DNA of 5,432 nucleotides, taken from contig JAKQGT010000139.1 in the NCBI GenBank assembly GCA_029556005.1, positions 1 to 5,432 on the forward strand, read 5' to 3'. Shown here one piece after another: positions 1 to 5,432 of the stretch. The notes beneath the pieces are model-generated. The model searched no databases and was not told where the DNA came from. It saw only the letters and a list, made by a program, of their open reading frames with translations. The stretch is from Chlamydiota bacterium. GTDB taxonomy: Bacteria; Chlamydiota; Chlamydiia; Chlamydiales; Simkaniaceae. Made by a program: the position numbers and the translations under genes. Each line of letters begins with the position of its first letter. Within the stretch, counting starts at the first letter, position 1.

Positions 1-117
1 TTTGAGTATAAGATTGAGTACGATTACATAGAGATCTCTAATCCCTTCAGAAGAGTAACTGTATGAAGAATACATTGAGAAAAAGAATGCAAAAGCAAGA
101 AATTTTAGTTTTTTCAT
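1..117 (-). CDS. Start of a gene for an exported protein, cut off by the left window edge
   Basis: Only the first 39 codons are present. The frame is open from an ATG at 115-117 to the window edge. The peptide begins MKKLKFLAFAFFFSMYSS, with basic residues at 2, 3 and 5, then a hydrophobic core rich in Phe, Leu and Ala (about residues 6-15), then a Ser/Tyr-rich stretch ending near SYSSEG. This is a typical Sec signal peptide, with likely cleavage around residue 22. The following residues (EGIRDLYVIVLNLILK) do not identify a family. The gene starts 33 bp after the E1 beta stop codon on the same strand, with no terminator-like hairpin between, so it is probably the next gene of the same operon. 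No strong Shine-Dalgarno sequence is visible; the best candidate is a weak TAAG just upstream. The mature function cannot be judged from this fragment. Confidence 0.6.
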   Translation of the reverse strand, partial: MKKLKFLAFAFFFSMYSSYSYSSEGIRDLYVIVLNLILK

Positions 118-150
118 AAGCTTAGGTTAGATTTCAAACAAATTTTTTTG

Positions 151-1224
151 TTAGAAGGGGCCCGTGAAGGAGGCGTCGGGGACGTCGAGGGGGGCAGAAT
201 TGCGGTGCTCGAGAAGTTTTTCAAGGATGTGTTGTGCTTTGGAGGGCATGCGGAGGGTGCGGAAGGCTTGGAGGGCGATTGATTTGGCGGAGGGATAGTA
301 GTGGTTGGCAAGGGCCCAGCTGGAAGGACTGGGACGATCGGGATAGGTGACACGGGCTGGAGGGGCTTTGAAATCATTAAAGGCCTCTTCCGAAAGTGAG
401 GCAATGACCTCAGCAGCAACTCCGCAAGATTTCCAGTCGGGATCAGCGACAAGGAGTCTTCCGGTTTTGCGTACAGATTTAATAAGGGTCTCTTTGTCAA
501 GCGGCTTGACACTACGGAGATCGATATGCTCCACAGAGACGCCCTGTTCTTCAAGGATTTTACAAGCTTTCCTTCCTTCAAGTGACATATGAGAACATGT
601 GACTAATGTCAGATCATTCCCTTGTTGGATGATGTGAGCTTTTCCAATGGGAACCTCGTACATTTCTTCAGGAACAGGGCCATGGGTGTGATGGAGCCAA
701 CGGTGTTCAAGAAAAACAACAGGATTATTATCTTTTGTGGCACTGATGAGAAGCCCTTTGGCATCGTAAGGGGTAGAGGGCATGACCACTTTTAATCCGG
801 GAATCGCTGCAAAAAGGCCATGAAGAGATTGAGAGTGTTGGGGGCCTTGTCCCCATCCTCTTCCAATGACGAGACGTAGTACGAGAGGGACCTTCATTTG
901 ATCCCCAAACATGTAGTACCACTTCGACGCGTTATTGATGAGCTGATCCATAGCAAGGAGGAGAAAGTCCACCCGTTTAAAGGTGAGAATGGGACGCATT
1001 CCCTTAATCGCAGCCCCGATAGCAATCCCCATGATGGCATTTTCTGAGAAAGGGGTATTCATTACCCGTTCTTTCCCGAACTTTTCTTCAAGACCAATTG
1101 TTGTTCCATAGGCCCCTTTGGGGTCTACAACGCCTTGACCCAAAAGAAAAACAGAAGGATCTGTTTCTAATAACTGGGTATGGGCTTCGAGTAAGGATTC
1201 ATTAAACTTGAGCTCTCTTTCCAT
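151..1224 (-). CDS. Thiamine-diphosphate-dependent 2-oxo acid dehydrogenase-like E1 component, beta subunit (PdhB/AcoB/transketolase-like)
   Basis: This is a 357-residue cytoplasmic beta subunit expected to pair with the alpha subunit encoded just upstream. The N-terminal transketolase-type pyrimidine-binding domain covers about residues 4-180. It contains FLLGQGVVDPKGAYGTT (26-42), the TPFSE motif with E61 where E1 beta subunits carry the glutamate that contacts the ThDP aminopyrimidine, GIAIGAA (66-72), and GQGPQHSQS (125-133) with H130 at the conserved active-site histidine position. The transketolase C-terminal domain covers about 195-320 and includes IDLRSVKPLD (234-243) and SVRKTGRLLVADPDW (250-264). 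Ordinary E1 beta proteins end near residue 325; this one adds about 30 residues ending in DVPDASFTGPF. The start lies 5 bp after the alpha stop, so translation is probably coupled; the ribosome site is only a weak AGAGTAAG inside the end of the alpha gene. The substrate is not shown. Pyruvate, acetoin or a sugar-pathway keto acid are all possible. Confidence 0.93.
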   Translation of the reverse strand: MERELKFNESLLEAHTQLLETDPSVFLLGQGVVDPKGAYGTTIGLEEKFGKERVMNTPFSENAIMGIAIGAAIKGMRPILTFKRVDFLLLAMDQLINNASKWYYMFGDQMKVPLVLRLVIGRGWGQGPQHSQSLHGLFAAIPGLKVVMPSTPYDAKGLLISATKDNNPVVFLEHRWLHHTHGPVPEEMYEVPIGKAHIIQQGNDLTLVTCSHMSLEGRKACKILEEQGVSVEHIDLRSVKPLDKETLIKSVRKTGRLLVADPDWKSCGVAAEVIASLSEEAFNDFKAPPARVTYPDRPSPSSWALANHYYPSAKSIALQAFRTLRMPSKAQHILEKLLEHRNSAPLDVPDASFTGPF

Positions 1225-1229
1225 ACGAC

Positions 1230-2198
1230 TTACTCTGCATAGGGTTTTTCATAATCAAGATCAAACTCAGGATAGGGGCTTTCTTCGGCAAAGGAGAAAG
1301 CATATTCGATTTCTGCAGCTACTTTTGCTTCCATTGACTCTAAGATTGCAGAGGTCAAAATGTTTTGATCGAGGAGTTTTTTCTCATAAACTTTGAGGGG
1401 ACAGGTGTTTTTCCATGCTTTGACTTCTGCCTCTGGGCGGCACTCTTCACCATCTTCTTTAGGACCCACGTGGCTGCGGAAACGGTAAGTATCCAGCTCA
1501 ATAAAGGCGGGTTCTTTTTGGGTTCGGATATGATGGATGGCTTCTTGAGTGAGTCGATAAACCTCTTCTACATCATTCCCATTTCCATGGGAGGCAAAAA
1601 GACCATTCGCTTGTGCGATTTTAACGCGATCGCGTTTTTTGCTTTGCCGCGCTGAAAGAGGGGAGTACATGGAGTAAAGGTTGTTTTCACAAATAAACAG
1701 GGTGGGGAGGCTTTTCAGGGAGGCAAAATTGAGGCTTTCTGCAAAAGCCCCTTCTTCTGTTGCGCCATCTCCAAAGAAGATCGTGGTGATCTCTTTTTCA
1801 TTTTTTAGGGAGGAAGCTAGTGCTAAACCGACTCCAATAGGGATAGTATTGGCAGCAATGGCTGTCGAACCATACATTCCCGCATTTAAATCGACAAGAT
1901 GCATGGAGCCTGCTCTTCCAAAAGAGCATCCTGTTTTTTTCCCATGGAGCTCCGCAATCATTTTATTGAGGTTACCCCCCTTGGCAAGATAGTGGGCATG
2001 ACAACGATGGTGACTGATGATCGCATCTTTTTTTTCAAGCGCTTTACAGACTCCCACAGCGATCGCTTCTTGTCCGATACTAAAATGCATGGGGCAACGC
2101 ATCTTCTGTTCTGCATAGCGATCAGCAATGGTTTCTTCAATTCTTCGAATCCGTAGGATCTCAAAAAATAGATCGAGTTCTAAGCTTTCATTTTCCAT
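1230..2198 (-). CDS. Thiamine-diphosphate-dependent 2-oxo acid dehydrogenase-like E1 component, alpha subunit (PdhA/AcoA-like)
   Basis: This 322-residue protein is a complete E1 alpha-type subunit. Visible family landmarks in order are: the N-terminal helix with RIRRIEETIADRY (16-28), HFSIGQEAIAVG (38-49), HHRCHAHYLAKG (63-74), ELHGK.TG..FGRAGSMH (83-100), and the ThDP/Mg signature GDG (143-145) followed by ENN (171-173), at the usual spacing of about 26 residues. The loop that reads HGHS in pyruvate dehydrogenase is here YRFRSHVGPKED (238-249), which keeps only the second histidine (H243). With the beta subunit it should form an alpha2beta2 ThDP enzyme that decarboxylates a 2-oxo acid or transfers the resulting unit. 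No E2 or E3 gene lies in the window. The start ATG (2196-2198) is preceded at 8 nt by AAAAGA. An ATG a few bases further upstream is followed immediately by a stop, so it is not a start. Which substrate it uses is unknown. Confidence 0.93.
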   Translation of the reverse strand: MENESLELDLFFEILRIRRIEETIADRYAEQKMRCPMHFSIGQEAIAVGVCKALEKKDAIISHHRCHAHYLAKGGNLNKMIAELHGKKTGCSFGRAGSMHLVDLNAGMYGSTAIAANTIPIGVGLALASSLKNEKEITTIFFGDGATEEGAFAESLNFASLKSLPTLFICENNLYSMYSPLSARQSKKRDRVKIAQANGLFASHGNGNDVEEVYRLTQEAIHHIRTQKEPAFIELDTYRFRSHVGPKEDGEECRPEAEVKAWKNTCPLKVYEKKLLDQNILTSAILESMEAKVAAEIEYAFSFAEESPYPEFDLDYEKPYAE

Positions 2199-2208
2199 AA
2201 GCTACATC

Positions 2209-2267
2209 TTTTAGGGGTTTAAAATCCCATGAATCTGTTTTTGTATGCAAGAGAAAAAAACCCAAAA
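2209..2267 (-). promoter_or_regulatory. Imperfect inverted repeat in the leader of the E1 alpha gene
   Basis: In the 75-bp spacer between the epimerase and E1 alpha genes, the minus strand reads TTTTGGGTTT (2267-2258) and later AAACCCCTAAAA (2220-2209). These can pair with a two-base bulge around a loop of about 37 nt. The 3' arm overlaps the AAAAGA that serves as the likely ribosome binding site of E1 alpha, so folding could reduce its translation. The stem is AT-rich and loose and could be chance. I see no convincing separate promoter in this spacer. Confidence 0.2.
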
Positions 2268-2273
2268 CTCAGG

Positions 2274-3095
2274 TTAATAGCGGTAGGCGGCTCTACTTTT
2301 TTGTCTTTTGAGGAGCTCGGTGAGGGGATTTTCTTCAGCCGATTCCTTCACCTCTTCTAATGAAAAGCGAGGCGAAAAGTTCAAGAGTTTTTCAATTTTT
2401 TTTGAAGAGAAGGGGAAAACTTCTTCTTGGCCTAGGATTTTTGTGGGAGAAAGGGGATGATATCCCACATTATAAATTTCCCCATTTGTTTGATGTGAGG
2501 GAGTTTTAAGAAGCTGCAGATAGACTTCAACTAAATCGCGAATATGGAGCCAGGGGGAATGTTCAAACGGACCTGTTTCTACAGGATTCCTTTGAGGACG
2601 CCATCCAGGAGCTGCACCAAAAACACTTCCGAGGCGTAGGATTGAGCAGGAAAAGCGGGTGTTATTATGCTCCATTAAGATTTTTTCACAGGCATTTTTA
2701 TACTTACCATAAGAAGATAGAGGATAAGGAGAAGCTTCCTCTGTCCTATTTTTTACATTTCCGTAAACAGCAAAAGAAGAGGTGAAAATAAAACGGGTAG
2801 CGATTTTTCTTTTGGCAATTTGTACAAAGGATTCAAAAGAGGTAGTTTCAAGATTTTCTAAACTACAGGCTAAATGGAGAATAGTTTCACACCCGTTTAA
2901 GGCCTCTTCCATGAGCTTAAGATCCTGTACATCTCCTTTCACCAGGGACAGCTTGGGGTGATCTTGGATGGGTTCAAAGATGGCTTCACCTTGAAGGAAT
3001 AGGTCGTAAACCGTGACTTCATATCCTGCTTCAATGAGTGCAGGGATGAGGAGAGAGCCAACATATCCTGCTCCTCCAGGAATAAAAACATGCAT
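2274..3095 (-). CDS. NAD(P)-dependent epimerase/dehydratase, extended SDR family
   Basis: This 273-residue cytoplasmic enzyme has a Rossmann fold for NAD(P). The glycine motif GGAGYVG is at residues 7-13, D31 ends the second strand where NAD-preferring members carry an acidic residue, and GDVQD (54-58) and LHLAC (73-77) follow. The catalytic set is present: TSS (105-107) for the serine and Y129-x3-K133 in SSYGKYK. RLGSVFG (154-160) and HIRDLVEVY (184-192) match the substrate-domain motifs of nucleotide-sugar epimerases. It is shorter than the usual 310-330 residues, mainly because the segment between HLA and TSS is about 18 residues shorter than normal and lacks the usual N..GT motif. The start is supported by AAGGA (3108-3104) 8 nt upstream. 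It heads the unit containing the E1-like genes, which suggests a sugar or glycan pathway. The sequence does not tell epimerase from dehydratase or reductase. Confidence 0.88.
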   Translation of the reverse strand: MHVFIPGGAGYVGSLLIPALIEAGYEVTVYDLFLQGEAIFEPIQDHPKLSLVKGDVQDLKLMEEALNGCETILHLACSLENLETTSFESFVQIAKRKIATRFIFTSSFAVYGNVKNRTEEASPYPLSSYGKYKNACEKILMEHNNTRFSCSILRLGSVFGAAPGWRPQRNPVETGPFEHSPWLHIRDLVEVYLQLLKTPSHQTNGEIYNVGYHPLSPTKILGQEEVFPFSSKKIEKLLNFSPRFSLEEVKESAEENPLTELLKRQKSRAAYRY

Positions 3096-3118
3096 AAGAT
3101 GATTCCTTGAAAACTTCC

Positions 3119-3147
3119 ACTTTAATCCAGAATATCCATTTTTGCAA
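3119..3147 (-). promoter_or_regulatory. Candidate sigma-70-type promoter for the epimerase-E1 alpha-E1 beta unit
   Basis: On the minus strand TTGCAA (3147-3142, four of six matches to TTGACA) is followed after exactly 17 bp by TAAAGT (3124-3119, four of six matches to TATAAT). It sits just after the terminator of the preceding gene and just before the AAGGA ribosome site of the epimerase. Transcription would begin around 3112, giving a very short leader. Position and spacing are good but the boxes are degenerate. Confidence 0.4.
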
Positions 3148-3151
3148 GAGG

Positions 3152-3173
3152 AAAAGCCCCAAGTTTTTGGGGC
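3152..3173 (-). terminator. Rho-independent terminator after the 632-residue exported protein gene
   Basis: On the minus strand GCCCCAA (3173-3167) pairs perfectly with TTGGGGC (3162-3156) across a 4-nt loop, and TTTT (3155-3152) follows. The hairpin begins 10 bp after the stop codon at 3184-3186. Read on the plus strand the same stem is followed by CTATTTTTC, so it could also act in the opposite direction. It separates the exported-protein gene from the epimerase unit. Confidence 0.75.
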
Positions 3174-3183
3174 CTATTTTTCA

Positions 3184-5082
3184 TTACCAGGTATACGCTC
3201 CATAGGTCCCGTCAGGATTGAAGGGATTATAATTATATTGGAGCATTAAAGACCAAGAAGTGGAAGTGGTACTAGGAAGGGGGTTAGCAAACCAGCCAAA
3301 GGGAATCATATACCGTTTGCTAGCATAAATAAAGGCTAGTTGTCCAGAGGAAATAGGCACCAGGGTGTTATAATTTTCTGGACGCACAGGAGTGTAGGCC
3401 TCTGTTTCAGCATACTGGTCACTTCTTAAGGTGAGAAGGTATTTCACCATGCTATCATGATCGGTTTGCAGTGCTGCTACAAATTGTTTTGCTTGTTGCT
3501 GCTCTTGAGGGGAATATTTTGAAGACGACTCCACAGCGGTGTACTGCGTGATCAAAACACGGACCATATTAATGGCGCCAGCAGTCCACTCAGCAGAGAT
3601 GATTCCTTTTTGGTAATCCCCTCCTTTTCCATTGTTGTCTTGGTCAGAATATCCCACACCCCAAAGGGCATTTTGAGGTCCATAAAAGGCTCCCCATTCT
3701 TTGACGTTTTGCCAAATGTTATAGGCTGTTCCAAATCCAAACCAGCTATCAATGGTAGGTTGCCCTAGAACGGAGACGCCCCAAGTGTTTACATCAACAG
3801 CTTTGGGTTCCACAGTGGGTGACCAAGTTGGTTGGCCGGGTTTATCTGCCACTCCTCCTTGATAGAAGATCCCATGGGTTTTGTCCCAAGCATAGTTTTG
3901 CATGTATCCTAAGATTCCACTTTTGCCATCTTTTCCATAGATGATTATCTGAATGGTGGCGAGAGCTTCTTGAATTTGACTTTTTTGATCTGCAGTTAAA
4001 TTTGGATCGTATTGCAGTTCATCTTGAAGAACTTTTTTAAAAACAATGAGTCCAGCTAGAGTGGATGCATTGTTCTCTGTCGACACTTGGTAGTCTACCG
4101 TTCCACTCCCTGTGTTTCCTAAAGATCCTTTTACAGCATAGTACATCGCCCCTGTTGACGGTGACTGCATGTAAGAAAAGGCGACTAAGACATTCAGCGC
4201 ATTTTGTACTGCAGGCGCATTAAAAGGGACACAGTCGGCTCCTTGGGATTGTTGTTTGAGCAGTTCGGTTTGGAGGGGCCCAATGAAAAATGCCCATGCG
4301 TTTTCTCCTGTAATGGGTTTCCAATCCATCCACGTTACAATGCCGGCTTTATAGCGGGGATTCGAGGGAAGCCCCACAGCTGTAATGTGGCTGATATATG
4401 GAGTTCCCATAAAAGGGTCTGTGGAAAGCCAATTCTGAGTCACCATCCGAAAAAAGTAAGCATTTTTAGGATCTTTAATCGTGTTTTCGTAATAGTCGAA
4501 GGTTTGATTGGAGACAGCACGGTTAGCTCCTTCTGTGGGGGGAGGGTTTGTAGGAGGAATATTCCCATCATAGCCGATTTGGAGAAGGAGGTTTTGGTTA
4601 TTGGTAAGATCAAAAAGCCCTTCAATTCCTGAAGGGGGGTGAATCCCTGCTTTGGCTGCAACCGCGAGACCAATTTGCCAACAAGCTGCATCGTAAATAT
4701 CCGTTCCATTGTAGACATTCAGTCTTTCTGTTTGAAGTTTGCCGCCCGTTGTATTGGGATCAGGGGTCAGTGTGTAATCACTATGAAATGTATCTGTTAC
4801 ATCTAAGGGGCTTCCTTGTGAGGGAGTGACTGTTGTTGGGACATACTCTCCCCAATAGGCAACAGTACTATAGTAACTTAAGGGGAGTCTGACACCAGAA
4901 AGAGCCTCTGTTGTTCCCACATAAGTCACCCCTGTACCACTCTCTTCTTGAAAGTTACCATCTGAAACTAAAAAAGAGACAATAGCGGTCACCTCATCTT
5001 CCGTTTGAAAAGGGGGAAAGGTCCCTGTTCCAAACAACTGACTGAAAAGAATCAAGGGGGCAATAAAAAAAAAGTTTTTCAT
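3184..5082 (-). CDS. Exported protein of unknown function, 632 residues, possibly an alpha/alpha-barrel carbohydrate-active enzyme
   Basis: I do not recognise this protein family. Residues 1-18 (MKNFFFIAPLILFSQLFG) form a clear Sec signal peptide with no lipobox, so the product should reach the periplasm, surface or exterior. The start ATG (5080-5082) has AAAAGG (5096-5091) 8 nt upstream. The mature chain is rich in Trp, Tyr, Gly, Asn and Gln and has only two cysteines (134 and 284). It has a proline-rich patch (PPTNPPPTEG, 176-185) and no obvious membrane segment after the signal. Helical stretches alternate with aromatic loops such as WMDWKPITGENAWAFFIGPLQ (251-271), GISxEWTxGA-like SAEWTAGAINM (496-506), and PFGWFANPLPSTTSTSWSL (594-612). 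GENAW and EWTAGA-type segments recall six-hairpin glycosidase folds; this is an inference from pattern, not a match. The protein ends in an aromatic residue (W632), but I do not see a beta-barrel. It forms a single-gene unit ahead of a strong terminator. Confidence 0.85.
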   Translation of the reverse strand: MKNFFFIAPLILFSQLFGTGTFPPFQTEDEVTAIVSFLVSDGNFQEESGTGVTYVGTTEALSGVRLPLSYYSTVAYWGEYVPTTVTPSQGSPLDVTDTFHSDYTLTPDPNTTGGKLQTERLNVYNGTDIYDAACWQIGLAVAAKAGIHPPSGIEGLFDLTNNQNLLLQIGYDGNIPPTNPPPTEGANRAVSNQTFDYYENTIKDPKNAYFFRMVTQNWLSTDPFMGTPYISHITAVGLPSNPRYKAGIVTWMDWKPITGENAWAFFIGPLQTELLKQQSQGADCVPFNAPAVQNALNVLVAFSYMQSPSTGAMYYAVKGSLGNTGSGTVDYQVSTENNASTLAGLIVFKKVLQDELQYDPNLTADQKSQIQEALATIQIIIYGKDGKSGILGYMQNYAWDKTHGIFYQGGVADKPGQPTWSPTVEPKAVDVNTWGVSVLGQPTIDSWFGFGTAYNIWQNVKEWGAFYGPQNALWGVGYSDQDNNGKGGDYQKGIISAEWTAGAINMVRVLITQYTAVESSSKYSPQEQQQAKQFVAALQTDHDSMVKYLLTLRSDQYAETEAYTPVRPENYNTLVPISSGQLAFIYASKRYMIPFGWFANPLPSTTSTSWSLMLQYNYNPFNPDGTYGAYTW

Positions 5083-5165
5083 AACGTTTACCTTTTGTGT
5101 ACCGAAGTCGTTTGAATAGGGTAACCGATCCTAAAAAAAAAATTCACTAACAAATAGATTTTTAG
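5083..5165 (-). promoter_or_regulatory. Leader of the exported-protein gene, promoter not resolved
   Basis: This AT-rich stretch must carry the control region of the 632-residue protein unless transcription enters from beyond the window. On the minus strand it contains TTGTTA (a possible -35 box), a run of ten T residues (the A run at about 5133-5142), and TATTCA as a weak -10 candidate, but no pair has the correct spacing. The ribosome site AAAAGG at 5096-5091 is the only well-supported element. Confidence 0.3.
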
Positions 5166-5329
5166 GAACCTATCCCACTAATCCATTTCCAGTATTTTTT
5201 TGCCTTTTCTGCTGATTTTTCCCTTTATTTTGAGGCCTTGTCTCTTGGACAATGTCCTCAAAATGAAGGGAAAAAATCTTCAAGAAAAATCTAAAAAAAT
5301 CCCCTTAAATAGATTAGTGGGATAGGTTC
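5166..5329. repeat. 164-bp near-palindrome with 18-bp perfect terminal inverted repeats (MITE or foldback-like)
   Basis: GAACCTATCCCACTAATC (5166-5183) is matched exactly by its reverse complement at 5312-5329. The inner halves also pair: the 8-bp ATTTTTTT block, a TTTTC block, a TTTTTCCCTT block and ATTTTGAGG (5227-5235 with 5256-5264) align with a few mismatches and short gaps, so about three quarters of each 70-74 nt arm is complementary. The centre (5236-5255) has its own small stem, TTGTC/GACAA around TCTTG. No reading frame inside looks real. The structure fits a non-autonomous transposable element or a very long intergenic hairpin. No clear target duplication is visible; AG lies on both sides and TA occurs a little further out, both too short to count. 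In RNA form it would fold into a long stem whichever strand was transcribed. Confidence 0.7.
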
Positions 5330-5432
5330 AGGTAGAAATTTAATCTAAAATCTCCCTAGTATTTATGGATGAAAACGGTCTGTTTAGATGCAAGAAAAAT
5401 AGAAATCGGGGGGATTGGGACCTATCTTCGCA
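5330..5432. other. Right-edge spacer with no supported gene
   Basis: This stretch is AT-rich, with an isolated run of six G at about 5408-5413. On the plus strand a frame opens at an ATG (5365-5367) and stays open for 22 codons to the edge, without a ribosome site. On the minus strand a frame enters from the edge and stops at 5342-5340 after 30 codons. Either could be the end of a neighbouring gene, but neither gives a recognisable peptide. CAAGAAAAAT at 5391-5400 repeats the same ten bases found inside the palindrome at 5281-5290. Confidence 0.3.

Noticed and set aside
160..300. G runs on the plus strand as a possible G-quadruplex
   Set aside because: The GGG runs are separated by long uneven loops and sit inside coding sequence. 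The G skew is better explained by composition of the coding strand.
114..581. 155-codon minus-strand open frame rich in Pro and Ser
   Set aside because: It lies wholly within the E1 beta gene in another frame, and its low-complexity Pro/Ser content follows from the GC-rich stretch. E1 beta has clear family motifs.
1681..1992. Plus-strand open frame of about 100 codons
   Set aside because: It is the antisense shadow of the highly conserved GDG...NN region of E1 alpha.
3184..3252. C-terminal beta-barrel signature in the exported protein
   Set aside because: The protein ends in Trp with some aromatics nearby, but the alternating pattern of outer-membrane strands is absent and proline and glycine interrupt it.
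4204..4632. 142-codon plus-strand open frame
   Set aside because: It is antisense to the exported-protein gene and has no recognisable domain. The minus-strand frame has a signal peptide, ribosome site and terminator.
5166..5329. CRISPR-like or tandem repeat
   Set aside because: There is one inverted pair, not a series of direct repeats with spacers.
5365..5432. Plus-strand frame starting MDENGLFRCKKNRN and open to the right edge
   Set aside because: Only 22 codons, no ribosome binding site, and no family signal. It could be the start of a gene beyond the window but cannot be supported.

Overview
The window holds five protein-coding genes, all on the minus strand. They form two apparent transcription units, with a gene-free stretch of about 350 bases at the right edge. 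Base composition is modest, around 43% GC in the stretches I counted. Gene order, start sites and Shine-Dalgarno-like boxes are bacterial. Nothing identifies the organism securely. The low GC, the phenylalanine-rich signal peptides and the AT-rich spacers would suit a Chlamydia-like (Parachlamydiales) or other Gram-negative host-associated bacterium. That placement is only an impression.

Reading in the direction of transcription, from right to left: positions 5083-5432 carry no convincing gene but contain a 164-bp near-palindrome (5166-5329) with perfect 18-bp terminal inverted repeats, resembling a MITE or foldback element. Next comes a 632-residue exported protein of unknown function (5082-3184), closed by a good rho-independent terminator (3156-3173). 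Just beyond the terminator lies a candidate promoter (3119-3147) for the second unit: an extended-SDR NAD-dependent epimerase/dehydratase (3095-2274), a thiamine-diphosphate E1 alpha-type subunit (2198-1230), its E1 beta-type partner (1224-151, 5-bp gap), and the first 39 codons of a gene with a signal peptide that runs off the left edge (117-1).

The E1 alpha and beta subunits should form one heterotetrameric enzyme that decarboxylates a 2-oxo acid or transfers a ketol unit on thiamine diphosphate. No E2 acyltransferase or E3 gene accompanies them here. An SDR sugar-type enzyme does, and several sequence details (the RSHVGP loop in alpha, and the GRGWGQGPQHSQ motif and extra C-terminal tail in beta) resemble, from memory, the E1-like pairs found in surface-polysaccharide clusters. 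My preferred reading is a small operon for making or modifying a nucleotide sugar or surface glycan, not a housekeeping pyruvate dehydrogenase. The most unusual items are this orphan E1 pair, the exported 632-residue protein with features suggestive of an alpha/alpha-barrel, and the palindromic element.
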